Below, piece after piece: positions 53,884 to 62,625 of a stretch of DNA of 64,000 nt. This DNA comes from Collinsella sp. TM10-22. Lineage in GTDB: Bacteria > Actinomycetota > Coriobacteriia > Coriobacteriales > Coriobacteriaceae. Positions within the stretch are counted from its first letter, which is position 1, and the number at the start of each line of letters is the position of its first letter. Position numbers and translations under genes: made by a program. Below the pieces are notes generated by a model. It made no database searches. It was not told the origin of the DNA and saw only the letters and a program-made list of their open reading frames with translations. The stretch is taken from positions 124,001 through 188,000 of the forward strand of contig NZ_QSOC01000003.1 in NCBI RefSeq assembly GCF_003466125.1, given 5' to 3'.

Positions 53884-54528
53884 ATGCATATCTACTCTGT
53901 CAACGATACCGAGTTTAATTCCTATGGTCGCGTGTGGGATGACGTTCCGTCCGGCCTGACCGCTTCACTTGTCGAGGCGCTCTCTGCCACGCCCATCCCC
54001 GAGGGCAGCAAGTACGTAGCAAGCGCGCCGGAGCTCGAGGGCGTCAAGGATGCCGACAAACTGGGCTTTCTCATGTTTGGCGGCCGTCCTTTCCAGCTGG
54101 GCTGGTGCAACGGCCACAACACGCAGCTCAACTGCCTGGAGTATCACCGCGCCAGCGAGTTTAACCTGGGCGCTCGCGACTTTATCCTGCTTGTAGCACA
54201 TCGCTGGGAGATCGAGGGCGGTAAGCTCGACACCTCGTGCGTCAAGGCGTTCCGCGTGCCGGCGGGTAAGGTTGTCGAGGTCTTCAACACCACGCTCCAC
54301 TACACGCCCTGCATGGTCGACGACGGCGGTTTCCAGGTGATGGTCGCGCTTCCCGCCGGCACCAACGGGCCGCGCCCCGAGGCCGCAGCCGACATGCCTG
54401 CCGCCGGTGACAGCTACTGCTACTGGAAGGCCGACAAGTGGGTCCTCTGCCACGCTGACAGCCCCAAGGCAGCCGAAGGCGGCTACGTGGGCCTCATCGG
54501 CAAAAACCTCGACATCAACGTGGACTAG
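53884..54528 (+). CDS. DUF4867 family protein
   Basis: A 214-residue cytoplasmic protein matching DUF4867, probably a cupin-like beta fold, with conserved HRASEFN and TLHYTPC stretches. Family members lie near sugar-metabolism genes, but no reaction is established. AGGAG precedes the start at 53884. Repeated GTTC/GAAC words in the 60 bases upstream may be a regulator site. A diverged copy of its last 60 bases lies at 55891-55950, beyond the ATPase gene. Confidence 0.8.
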   Translation: MHIYSVNDTEFNSYGRVWDDVPSGLTASLVEALSATPIPEGSKYVASAPELEGVKDADKLGFLMFGGRPFQLGWCNGHNTQLNCLEYHRASEFNLGARDFILLVAHRWEIEGGKLDTSCVKAFRVPAGKVVEVFNTTLHYTPCMVDDGGFQVMVALPAGTNGPRPEAAADMPAAGDSYCYWKADKWVLCHADSPKAAEGGYVGLIGKNLDINVD

Positions 54529-54537
54529 AATCTTCCG

Positions 54538-54672
54538 TCTCGATCTGTAACATCTAGCGGGCTAAATCGTTACTACCTGTTACAGATTGAGACATACCGT
54601 AGAAGGCCGCCCGAAAATCTCGATTTGTAACACCAAACCCGATTTTGACGGTCTACCTGTTACAGATTGAGA
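54538..54672. repeat. Alternating inverted repeat array, four words (locus 3)
   Basis: TCTCGATCTGTAACA-type words start at 54538 (+), 54578 (-), 54618 (+) and 54658 (-), exactly 40 bases apart, with different 25-base spacers. Same family as 374-509 and 9934-10229. It begins nine bases after the DUF4867 stop. Confidence 0.92.
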
Positions 54673-54685
54673 TAAAACGGGCCCA

Positions 54686-54719
54686 AACCACCACAAAGGT
54701 GCCTGTCCCCTTTGTGGTG
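54686..54719. repeat. Left copy of a 34-bp direct repeat flanking the ATPase gene
   Basis: This 34-base sequence, itself a hairpin (CCACCACAAAGG with CCTTTGTGGTGG), is identical to 55964-55997. It lies six bases after the 3' end of the ATPase gene and may also end its transcript. Confidence 0.9.
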
Positions 54720-54724
54720 GCTGT

Positions 54725-55831
54725 TTAGAGCTGGCTGCGTAGGTAGTCAGCCATGTATGGAACGGCGAAGCGCACGTAGCCGCGGCGAGCCTGTTCGATC
54801 ACGCCGGCGTCAATAAGGCGCCGGCGATACTTTTGCGCATAGTCGGGTGTGACCGACATTCGCTCGGCAATATCGGAGATGCGCGACGCGCCGTCTTTGT
54901 CGTCGGTCATCGCAGCGAGAAACGCGACGTCTTGATCAGATAGCGCGGCAAGCGTCGTTTCACAAACATCATTTTCGAAATCGACCTTGGACGCTTCGAT
55001 GGCTCCGTCGATTTGCTCTTGTGCTACGCGCTCTCCGACCTTGCAGCGAGTGGCGATGTTATAGCCAATAAGTTGCAGCATATAGGGCGAACCTTGGGTC
55101 GCGTGAGCGGCGCGGAGGCGAAGGTCGCTTGGAATATCAAGGCCGAGCTCCTCAAAAGCCCGCTGATAATAGGCGTCGACATCTCCGACTGAAAGCGGAT
55201 CGAGCGTGACCTTGCGAGCGCGGTTGAGAAATGTCAGCACGCGGTCATTGAGTGTTGCGCAGACGGCTCCCGGAAGGCCCGCCATGACGAGCGCGACGTT
55301 GAGTCGTTCGCCGACCAGCTCTTGATAGGCGGTGACGAGCTGCCTAATCTCGGGTGAATTTGCCTGGAGCTCATCGATAAGGATGAGGATGCCATGGCCC
55401 TGCTCGGTCAGTTTGCGCGCAAGCTGCGTGAGTTTAAACTGAAAGCTCTTGGTCTCCTGCACGTCTCGTGTGAACTCAAGACCGGCTGAGAAGCCGAAGA
55501 CGCTCAGGCTGCCGCTCGTGAGTTTAGGAAGATGGCGTTTGTTGGCATAGGGCTCGCCTGCCTCTTGGATTTTTTCAACAATGCGCTCGAGCATATCCTC
55601 GGAGGCCACGGTAGGCGTGGCGACAACGAAGCCGAGCTTGCGTGCGCGATCGGCAAGTTCCCACAGAAGAACTGTCTTGCCACTGCCTCGCTGACCAAGC
55701 ATGAGCATGGCTCGGTCGCGATTGCCCGGCTCCTGCTCAAGGCCGGATATGAATGTCGAAATTACCGTTTCGCGCCCGACTAGATAAGAGGGGCGATTTC
55801 CAAATGAGGGGGAGAAGATGGTCTCAGTCAT
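54725..55831 (-). CDS. AAA-type ATPase with C-terminal winged helix
   Basis: A 368-residue protein: an AAA_16/archaeal-type ATPase domain with Walker A (GQRGSGKTVLLWE near 46), Walker B (ILILIDELQ near 152), sensor and lid regions, and a C-terminal winged helix (about 290-365). Related STAND/ORC-like ATPases are frequent mobile or accessory genes; the function is unknown. The start follows AAAGGAG. The gene sits between two copies of a segment made of the DUF4867 3' end plus a 34-bp repeat, so it looks like an insertion or the product of recombination. Just upstream of the start (right side) is a T-rich run. Confidence 0.87.
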   Translation of the reverse strand: MTETIFSPSFGNRPSYLVGRETVISTFISGLEQEPGNRDRAMLMLGQRGSGKTVLLWELADRARKLGFVVATPTVASEDMLERIVEKIQEAGEPYANKRHLPKLTSGSLSVFGFSAGLEFTRDVQETKSFQFKLTQLARKLTEQGHGILILIDELQANSPEIRQLVTAYQELVGERLNVALVMAGLPGAVCATLNDRVLTFLNRARKVTLDPLSVGDVDAYYQRAFEELGLDIPSDLRLRAAHATQGSPYMLQLIGYNIATRCKVGERVAQEQIDGAIEASKVDFENDVCETTLAALSDQDVAFLAAMTDDKDGASRISDIAERMSVTPDYAQKYRRRLIDAGVIEQARRGYVRFAVPYMADYLRSQL

Positions 55832-55890
55832 AAGTCTCCTTTCCTTTTTTTCCTATTTTTTCCTTTTTTTCCTATTCGGTCAAATGACCT
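55832..55890. other. Pyrimidine-rich stretch before the ATPase start
   Basis: Runs of TTTTTT separated by CC fill about 45 bases (A/G-rich on the coding strand of the ATPase gene). It forms the leader of that gene and includes its ribosome site. No other signal is seen. Confidence 0.6.
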
Positions 55891-55950
55891 GCTGCCGAGG
55901 GCGGCTACGTAGGCCTCACCGGCAAGAACCTCGACATCACTGTGGACTAG
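55891..55950 (+). pseudogene. Diverged duplicate of the 3' end of the DUF4867 gene
   Basis: About 60 bases match the end of the DUF4867 gene (54471-54528) at roughly 85-90%, including the terminal codons for GKNLDI and VD and the TAG stop. After the stop the similarity continues into GTCTCGA, the first bases of the repeat array, and then jumps to the 34-bp repeat. There is no upstream part of the gene and no start codon. Confidence 0.85.
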
Positions 55951-55963
55951 GGTCCTTGTCTCG

Positions 55964-55997
55964 AACCACCACAAAGGTGCCTGTCCCCTTTGTGGTG
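55964..55997. repeat. Right copy of the 34-bp direct repeat
   Basis: Identical over 34 bases to 54686-54719. Together they bracket about 1.28 kb holding the ATPase gene and the gene fragment. Confidence 0.9.
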
Positions 55998-56222
55998 CGC
56001 CTTTGGTTGCCTTTGCCTTGGGGGGGGTCAAGGGATGAACGGTGGAAAAACAGGGGCGAACGGTAACTTCTATAAAATCACTTTAATAACTCAGCAAAAC
56101 CTCTATACTGGCAACTGCACCGCGTTACTCCTCGGGAGGCGCCACGAGCACATGTCATAGCAACCGCCGACTCGAGAGCCGGTGTGGTGAGATGTCCAAG
56201 TGGAGCCCAGGGGAGTTTTTTC
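55998..56222 (+). other. Region ahead of the LicT-like gene
   Basis: Contains a run of eight G near 56020, a possible -10 box TATAAA at 56071-56076, the word CAGCAAAACC and a small GC hairpin (CTCCTCGGGAG). No convincing antiterminator target could be drawn and no gene was found. Confidence 0.4.
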
Positions 56223-57071
56223 ATGCTGATAACCAAGGCAATAAACAACAACGTTGTCCTTGCGGAGGACGATGCCGGGCGCGAGCTCGTGTTGTTTGGC
56301 AAGGGCCTTGGCTTTCGCGGCGCCCCTTCCTATATTGAGGACGAAAGCTCCATCCAGCGGAGCTTCCGCGATATCAGCCCTGAGATGTACGATGCTGTCG
56401 CATCGCTTTCGGACGATGTCATCATTATCGCGTCGGGTATCGTGGATATCGCACGCAACGAGCTCAACTGCACGCTCAATCCCAATCTAGTCTTTACGCT
56501 CGCCGACCACCTTCAGTTTGCCATCGACCGCGCCCGCAAGGGAGCTTCGATCAAGAACCCGCTCTACGAGGAAGTCCGCCTCGTCTATCCGCGCGAGGCT
56601 GAGGTCGGTCGCCGCGGCGTCAAGCTCGTTATGGCTGTGGCCGAGGACGTTGATTTTCCTGAGACCGAGGCCGCTTCGATTGCGCTGCATATCGTCAACG
56701 CCGAGATGGTCGATGACGAGAACGCGGGCGCAAAGGGCAACATGGACTTGGTCGTAAAGAGTACCGAGGTCATCGATGCGGTTACCGGGATTATCGAGCG
56801 TACGCTTGGCGAGACCATCGACCGCTGCTCATATAGCTATGCGCGCTTTGTGACCCATATGCGCTTTCTTATCAGCCGCCTTATCAAGGGTGAGGACGAG
56901 GAGACGCGCAATAGCGATCTTTTCAAACGAGCGACCAGCGAGTTTTCAGACGCGTACGCCTGTGCACGCGCAATCGACGAATACATGAGGGCAACCTGCG
57001 GCTGGCACTGCACGGACGAAGAGCTGCTCTATCTGATGATGCATATCAACCGGCTCTGCCCGGGACATTGA
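56223..57071 (+). CDS. LicT/BglG-family transcription antiterminator
   Basis: A 282-residue protein: an RNA-binding CAT domain (1-56, beginning MLITKAINNNVVLAED) and two PTS regulation domains (PRD1 about 70-170 with His in DHLQFAIDRA; PRD2 about 175-280 with HINRLCPGH at the end). Phosphorylation by PTS proteins on PRD histidines controls it. The start at 56223 has AGGGGAG. It should regulate the adjacent EIIBC gene, although no clear RNA target was found in the leader. Confidence 0.92.
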   Translation: MLITKAINNNVVLAEDDAGRELVLFGKGLGFRGAPSYIEDESSIQRSFRDISPEMYDAVASLSDDVIIIASGIVDIARNELNCTLNPNLVFTLADHLQFAIDRARKGASIKNPLYEEVRLVYPREAEVGRRGVKLVMAVAEDVDFPETEAASIALHIVNAEMVDDENAGAKGNMDLVVKSTEVIDAVTGIIERTLGETIDRCSYSYARFVTHMRFLISRLIKGEDEETRNSDLFKRATSEFSDAYACARAIDEYMRATCGWHCTDEELLYLMMHINRLCPGH

Positions 57072-57216
57072 TACGGAGGCCGGGCACCCGTCTAACTGCC
57101 CAACTGGCCGGCTTTGCGTCGGCAGACATCGCGGCATCGCCGCGCAACCTGCTGTTAAGCTCCAAGGCGCCGGGGCTGCAGATATCTTTGTAACGAGTGA
57201 AACAAGGAGGTTTCAC

Positions 57217-58578
57217 ATGGCACGCGATTACGAGGCTCTCGCCCGTACCATCGTTGAACTCGTCGGTGGCGAGGACAACGTCAAGTCCGTCACCCACTGC
57301 ATTACCCGTTTGCGCTTTACCCTCAACGACGAGAAGAAGGCCCAGACCGAGAAGCTCAACCAGACCGAGGGCGTTATCTCCGTTCTAGTGGCCGCCGGTC
57401 AGTACCAGATTGTTATCGGCAATCACGTTACCGACGTGTATGACGCCCTGCCCAAGGTTTCCAACATCCAGCTTGGCGGCGAGGTCGAGGACGAGGCCGG
57501 TGGCAGCATCGTTAACCGCGCCATCCAGCTCATCAGCGGCATCTTTATGCCGATGCTTCCCGCCATGTCCGCCGCCGGCCTTCTCAAGGCCTTTGTGATC
57601 ATGGCCAACTCCTTTGGTTGGCTCGCGGCCGAGTCCACCACCTACCAGCTGCTTTACGCCATCGGCGACGGCGTGTTCTACTTCATGCCGGTCTTCCTTG
57701 CCCGCACTGCGGCCAAGAAGTTCAAGTGCAACGACTGGACGGCCATGGCCATCGCCGTTGCGCTGTGCTACCCCACGCTCTCCACGCTCTTTAGCGCCGG
57801 CGACCCGGTTGACCTCTTTGGCATCCCGGTAACGCTCATCAGCTACACGAGCTCGGTTATCCCCATCATCTTTGCCGTGTACGCGCAGTCCTGGATCGAG
57901 AAGGGCCTCAATAAGGTCGTCCCCGATATCCTCAAGGGCTTGATCGTTCCCGTCGTGACCCTCGTCGTGGCCACTGCGCTCACCCTCTACATCATCGGCC
58001 CCGTCACCGACTTCATCGGTGGTCTCATCGCTAACGGCCTGGTTTCCCTGCTTGAGGTTGCCCCGCTGCCCGCAGGCTTCCTCATCGGTCTGCTTTGGCC
58101 CTGCCTCATCATCTTTGGTATGCACTGGGCCTTTATCCCCATCATCCAGATGAACATCGGTATGCTCGGCTATGACGTCATCCTGCCCATTACCGTCGGC
58201 ACCAACTTTGCCATGGGTTTCGCGGTCCTTGCCATCTTCCTCAAGACCAAGAACACCGAGCTCAAGGAGCTCGCCGGCGCTGCCGCCATCTCTGCGCTCC
58301 TCGCCGGCATCACCGAGCCCGCCATCTACGGCGCCGTCCTCAAGTACAAGCGCCCGTTTGTGATCGCAATCGTCTCTTGCGGCATCTGCGGTGCCATTGC
58401 TGCCGCTTTTGGCCTGCACCAGCCCGCGCTCATGACCACCTCGCTCATCACCATCCCGGCCATCATCGGCTCGGTGGGTATGGAGGACGTCATCGCGCTC
58501 GCCGTCGCCTCCGTCCTCACCTTTGTGGGCACGCTGACCTTCGGCTTCAACGACGACATGATCCTCGAGAACAACTAG
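57217..58578 (+). CDS. PTS beta-glucoside-type EIIBC component
   Basis: A 453-residue protein: an EIIB domain (1-85) with phospho-cysteine Cys28 in SVTHCITRLRF, then an EIIC domain with about ten helices (105-450). It lacks the EIIA domain of full-length BglP, so a separate EIIA must serve it. It imports and phosphorylates a beta-glucoside or a similar sugar. AAGGAGG precedes the start, and it sits 145 bases after the antiterminator gene. Confidence 0.92.
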   Translation: MARDYEALARTIVELVGGEDNVKSVTHCITRLRFTLNDEKKAQTEKLNQTEGVISVLVAAGQYQIVIGNHVTDVYDALPKVSNIQLGGEVEDEAGGSIVNRAIQLISGIFMPMLPAMSAAGLLKAFVIMANSFGWLAAESTTYQLLYAIGDGVFYFMPVFLARTAAKKFKCNDWTAMAIAVALCYPTLSTLFSAGDPVDLFGIPVTLISYTSSVIPIIFAVYAQSWIEKGLNKVVPDILKGLIVPVVTLVVATALTLYIIGPVTDFIGGLIANGLVSLLEVAPLPAGFLIGLLWPCLIIFGMHWAFIPIIQMNIGMLGYDVILPITVGTNFAMGFAVLAIFLKTKNTELKELAGAAAISALLAGITEPAIYGAVLKYKRPFVIAIVSCGICGAIAAAFGLHQPALMTTSLITIPAIIGSVGMEDVIALAVASVLTFVGTLTFGFNDDMILENN

Positions 58579-58607
58579 TTCTGGGAAACCGGCGTCTTTG
58601 GACGCCA

Positions 58608-58700
58608 GCACACGGGGCGCGGCGCCAGATGCGCCCCGTGTGCCCTTATGGGAGGGCGCTGACCCCTACACGAATCCGGCGTCCTCCCATAAGGGCACAC
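58608..58700 (+). promoter_or_regulatory. Two overlapping hairpins between the EIIBC and GH3 genes
   Basis: A first stem uses CACGGGGCGC and GCGCCCCGTG (58611-58640). A second, perfect 18-bp stem pairs 58638-58655 with 58683-58700. Both use the bases around 58638-58641, so they compete. This could tune how much transcription reaches the GH3 gene or stabilise the EIIBC message; true attenuation is unproven. Confidence 0.55.
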
Positions 58701-58718
58701 AACAGAAACGAGGTAGCC

Positions 58719-60944
58719 ATGAAGCAATCCGAGCTCGTTGACCTTTTGGGGCGTATGACCCTGCGCGAGAAGATCGGGCAGTTGGTGCAGCTTGACGGTG
58801 GGTGCTTTGGCACCGATGCCGTAGCGGTTGGTCCGCGTGCCAAGCTGGGCGTGACGCAAGAAGATGTTGACGTATGCGGCAGCGTGCTCAACGTGTTGGG
58901 CGCCGAGGAAGTGCATCGTATCCAAGATGCATATCTTGAGCGCAGCCGTCTTAAGATCCCGCTCGTCTTTATGGCCGATGTGATCTATGGCTATCAAACC
59001 TGCTATCCAATCCCCCTGGGCCTGGGAGCCACGTGGGACCCAGAGCTTATCCGCGAGGATTACAACCTTATTGCCGAAGAGGCCGTGGCCGATGGCTGCA
59101 TGGTGACCTTTAGCCCGCCGGTGGACGTGGTGCGCGATGCCCGTTGGGGTCGCTGCCTGGAGATGCCGGGCGAGGATCCGTACCTAAGCAGCCGCTTCGC
59201 TCGCGCGATGGTCGAGGGCTTTAAGGGTGACGGTACGCCGCAGAAGAGCTTGGCCAGCTGCGTCAAACACTTTGCGGGCTATGGTGCGCCCGAGGCGGGT
59301 CGCGAGTACAACACAGTGGATATGAGCGAGTGGCGCCTGCGCAACGAGTACCTGCCTCCGTACCGTGCGGCGGTCGAGGCCGGTTGCGATTTGGTGATGA
59401 CGAGCTTCAACACCATCGATGGCATCCCCGCCACGGCAAACCGCTGGCTCATGCACGACGTGTTGCGCGACGAGTGGGGCTTTGACGGTCCCATCATCAC
59501 CGATTACGCGGCGATCGACGAGCTCAGGGCACACGGTGTGGCGGCAAACCGTCGCGAGGCGGCCAAGCTCGCCATGAATGCCACCGTGGACATCGACATG
59601 AAGACGCCCTGCTACGCACATGAGCTTGAGGCCCTCATCGAAACGGGTGAGGTTTCGCTCGAGCAGATCGATACCGCCTGCATGCGCGTGCTCGAGCTCA
59701 AGAACAGACTCGGTCTGTTTGAGGACCCGTATCGTACGTGCTCGCCCGAGCGCCGTACGGAGGTCACGTGCACGCCGGAGCGTCTTGAGAGCGCGCGTAA
59801 AACGTGCGACGAGGCCCTCGTGCTCCTTAAAAACGAAGGTGGGCTGCTACCGCTTACGACCGGGGGCAACGCTCCGCGCGTGGCGCTCATCGGTCCCTAT
59901 GCCAACAGCCGAGACATCATCGGCATGTGGGCGATTCATGCCGATAAAACTCATTCCGTAACGCTTGCCGAGGCATTTGCCGAGGTAATGGGCGACGACG
60001 GCTTTGCGTGGGCCCAAGGCTGTCCCACGCTCGACGACTACAGCGAGCTTGGGGAGTTTGGCAAGATTCCCGCGTTCGGTGCGCCGACGGGCGAGGGCGC
60101 GGATCTAGAGACGATGGCTGCCGAGGCGCTCGAGCTGGCCGCATCGAGCGACGTGGTGGTCATGGCGCTCGGAGAACACATGCTGCAGAGCGGTGAGGGC
60201 GGAGCGCGTACGGACATTACCATACCGGCTCCGCAGAAGCGCCTGCTCAAGCGCGTGCGCGCGCTCGGCAAGCCTGTGGTGCTCGTGCTCTTTAACGGGC
60301 GTCCTCTTTCCCTCACTGACGTGATCGATGATTGCGATGCAATCGTAGAGGCGTGGTTCCCCGGTACGGCTGGTGGGCGTTCGGTAGCCGACGTGCTCTT
60401 TGGAACGGTCAATCCGAGCGGCAGGCTCACGGTGAGCTTCCCACATAACGTGGGCCAGGAGCCGCTCTACTATGCGCAGTTCTCCACCGGACGTCCCGCT
60501 AAGACATCAACGCATAGCGGTCGCTTTGTGAGCCGCTATATGGACTGCCCTAACGATGCGATGTTCCCCTTTGGCTACGGACTCTCGTATCATACGGCGC
60601 GCTACGATAACCTGCGCCTGAGTGCGGACGAGCTTACGGTGGACGGTGTCCTCGAGGTCTCAATCGACGTGACCAATGAGGGCGATATTGCTGGTACTGA
60701 GGTCGTGCAGCTCTATATCCACGACAAGGTGGCAACGCGCGTGCGCCCCATGCTCGAACTGCGTGACTTTGCGCGTGTTGAGCTTGCGCCGCGTGAGCGC
60801 CGCACGGTGACGTTTATCCTGCGCGAGGAGGCTCTGCGTTTTTGGACGCCCGAGCACGGCTGGGCAAGCGAGCCCGGCGCGTTTGAGGTCATGGCGGGGC
60901 CTAACAGCCGCGACCTGTTGGTGGGGGAGTTCGAGCTCGTCTAG
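58719..60944 (+). CDS. Glycoside hydrolase family 3 beta-glucosidase-type enzyme
   Basis: A 741-residue cytoplasmic GH3 enzyme (no signal peptide): an N-terminal TIM barrel (about 1-330) with the nucleophile Asp in GPIITDYAAI near 263, an alpha/beta sandwich (about 370-600) and a C-terminal fibronectin-III-like domain (about 640-735, DVTNEGDIAGTEVVQLY). It removes terminal beta-linked sugars, probably from the glycosides taken up here. The start at 58719 follows GAGGT; a long in-frame extension upstream overlaps EIIBC and is not coding. Confidence 0.92.
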   Translation: MKQSELVDLLGRMTLREKIGQLVQLDGGCFGTDAVAVGPRAKLGVTQEDVDVCGSVLNVLGAEEVHRIQDAYLERSRLKIPLVFMADVIYGYQTCYPIPLGLGATWDPELIREDYNLIAEEAVADGCMVTFSPPVDVVRDARWGRCLEMPGEDPYLSSRFARAMVEGFKGDGTPQKSLASCVKHFAGYGAPEAGREYNTVDMSEWRLRNEYLPPYRAAVEAGCDLVMTSFNTIDGIPATANRWLMHDVLRDEWGFDGPIITDYAAIDELRAHGVAANRREAAKLAMNATVDIDMKTPCYAHELEALIETGEVSLEQIDTACMRVLELKNRLGLFEDPYRTCSPERRTEVTCTPERLESARKTCDEALVLLKNEGGLLPLTTGGNAPRVALIGPYANSRDIIGMWAIHADKTHSVTLAEAFAEVMGDDGFAWAQGCPTLDDYSELGEFGKIPAFGAPTGEGADLETMAAEALELAASSDVVVMALGEHMLQSGEGGARTDITIPAPQKRLLKRVRALGKPVVLVLFNGRPLSLTDVIDDCDAIVEAWFPGTAGGRSVADVLFGTVNPSGRLTVSFPHNVGQEPLYYAQFSTGRPAKTSTHSGRFVSRYMDCPNDAMFPFGYGLSYHTARYDNLRLSADELTVDGVLEVSIDVTNEGDIAGTEVVQLYIHDKVATRVRPMLELRDFARVELAPRERRTVTFILREEALRFWTPEHGWASEPGAFEVMAGPNSRDLLVGEFELV

Positions 60945-61048
60945 CTGCATTTGCTTAACGAATGGTGCACGCGGTGCGCGGCAGGCGTTCGGTCTTGTCG
61001 CCGGCGTCCGTCCGGTACCGCGCCCGATATCGATAGGAGGGGTCTGAC

Positions 61049-62503
61049 ATGGCTCATATCGCAACCAATCCGTATCTGCCGGGATGGGAGTATATCCCCG
61101 ATGGCGAACCGCATGTCTTTGGTGACCGAGTCTACGTGTATGGAAGCCATGACGCACCCGAGGGCACCGCATACTGCCCGGGTGACTACGTGTGCTGGTC
61201 AGCTCCGGTGGACGATCTGGGCTCCTGGACGTTTGAGGGGACCATCTGGCGCAAAGAGGATGACCCGGCCAATGTCGATCGAACCAGGTACGGCGCGCCC
61301 GATGTGTGCCGGGGTGCCGACGGGCGGTTCTATCTGTATTACTTCACGCTAAGCATGACGAGCGGTTGCATCATGTCGGTCGCCGTGTGCGATGAGCCGG
61401 CGGGACGCTACCGCTATCTGGGCCCTATTGCCAAGCCCGACGGCTCGCCGTTTGCGGGCGAGGAGGGCTGGGGTATGCCCTTTGACCCGGCAGTCCTTCC
61501 CTGCGGGGACGGGGGTTGCTGGCTCTACTATGGGTTTGGCGCCAAGAAGCCGAGCTCGCGCATGCCCGCATGTTCCATGGAGGGCGGCTACGTGGTGCGG
61601 CTCGGCGCCGATATGCGCACGATGGCTGCGGCACCCAAGCATCTGGCTCCGGCAGTGACGCAGGCGGCGGACACGGGTTTTGAAGGGCATGCCTTCTTTG
61701 AGGCCTCGAGCATCCGCGTGCTCGACGGGCGCTACTACTTTGTCTACTCGAGCGAAAACGGACATGAGCTCTGCTGGGCCACGATGCCAACGCCGGAAGG
61801 TCCGGTAACCTACGGCGGCGTGCTCGTTTCCAACGGCGATGTGGGCCTGCCCGGGCACGAGGCCGAGGACGCCGCTGTGATGGACCTGGGCAACAACCAT
61901 GGCGGCATGGCGCGCATTGCCGGGCGCGACTACATCTTCTATCACCGTCATACGCACGGTGCGCAGCACGCGCGCCAGGGGTGCGCTGAGCCCATCGAGA
62001 TTGCTTCCGATGGACATATCGAACAAGTAGAGATAACGAGCTGTGGGCTCAATGGCGGAGCGCTTCCTTGCGGGCGCGCGTACCCGGCGAGTATTTGCTG
62101 CTACTTGGTGGGGCCGGCCGGCGCGGTTCACTATTCCGGCAATCTGGAAATCGCCGATAACCATCCGGTGATTACCCAGGAAGTCGATGCGGGCTGTGTG
62201 ACTTCGGCACGTACCCATGTGGCCAACCTCTGCGATGGAGCGGGCGTGGGCTACAAATACCTGGCGTTTTCCGGTGCGGAGCGCACGGTGGAGCTCGAGG
62301 TGCGCGGGGATCTTGCCGGTGTGGTGAGTGTACGCTTGGACGCGCCGGATGGCGCTGAGTTGACGCGCGTCGAGCTCGTGCCAGGCGAGGGCTGGTGCAC
62401 GGTGGTCGCATCCCTGACGAAGACCGTTGCCGGTGACCATGCACTCTACCTGGCTATCGAGGGCGTCGGTTCGGTCGATCTCGCCTCGTTTGCCGTCCTT
62501 TAA
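61049..62503 (+). CDS. Glycoside hydrolase family 43-type enzyme
   Basis: A 484-residue protein with a five-bladed propeller of the GH43/GH117 type (1-330): catalytic-base Asp in the HVFGDRVYVYGSHD region, a Asp in APDVCRGADGRF and Glu in HAFFEASSIRV near 212. The last 140 residues form a beta domain like CBM6. Enzymes of this family act on arabinosides, xylosides or galactosides. There is no signal peptide, so the substrate is an imported oligosaccharide. TAGGAGGGG precedes the start. Confidence 0.87.
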   Translation: MAHIATNPYLPGWEYIPDGEPHVFGDRVYVYGSHDAPEGTAYCPGDYVCWSAPVDDLGSWTFEGTIWRKEDDPANVDRTRYGAPDVCRGADGRFYLYYFTLSMTSGCIMSVAVCDEPAGRYRYLGPIAKPDGSPFAGEEGWGMPFDPAVLPCGDGGCWLYYGFGAKKPSSRMPACSMEGGYVVRLGADMRTMAAAPKHLAPAVTQAADTGFEGHAFFEASSIRVLDGRYYFVYSSENGHELCWATMPTPEGPVTYGGVLVSNGDVGLPGHEAEDAAVMDLGNNHGGMARIAGRDYIFYHRHTHGAQHARQGCAEPIEIASDGHIEQVEITSCGLNGGALPCGRAYPASICCYLVGPAGAVHYSGNLEIADNHPVITQEVDAGCVTSARTHVANLCDGAGVGYKYLAFSGAERTVELEVRGDLAGVVSVRLDAPDGAELTRVELVPGEGWCTVVASLTKTVAGDHALYLAIEGVGSVDLASFAVL

Positions 62504-62625
62504 CCCATCTCCCATCGGAGGGGCGGGCTCGCACGGACGACAGGTAGGCCCTGGTCGCGCGTCCGGTGCTCTCAACACGGCTCGGCCCTCAGGGGGTTGA
62601 AACAAAACGGAAGAATGGAGTTGCC

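Noticed and set aside
56078..56222. LicT antiterminator RNA target before the antiterminator gene
   Set aside because: CAGCAAAACC resembles the 3' half of such a target, but the matching GG-rich 5' half and an overlapping terminator are missing.
57072..57216. LicT RNA target before the EIIBC gene
   Set aside because: No sequence close to the RAT consensus is present; only a modest CCGG-type hairpin can be drawn.
58377..58718. N-terminal extension of the GH3 enzyme
   Set aside because: The extra residues overlap the EIIBC gene and both hairpins, and a good ribosome site precedes the ATG at 58719.
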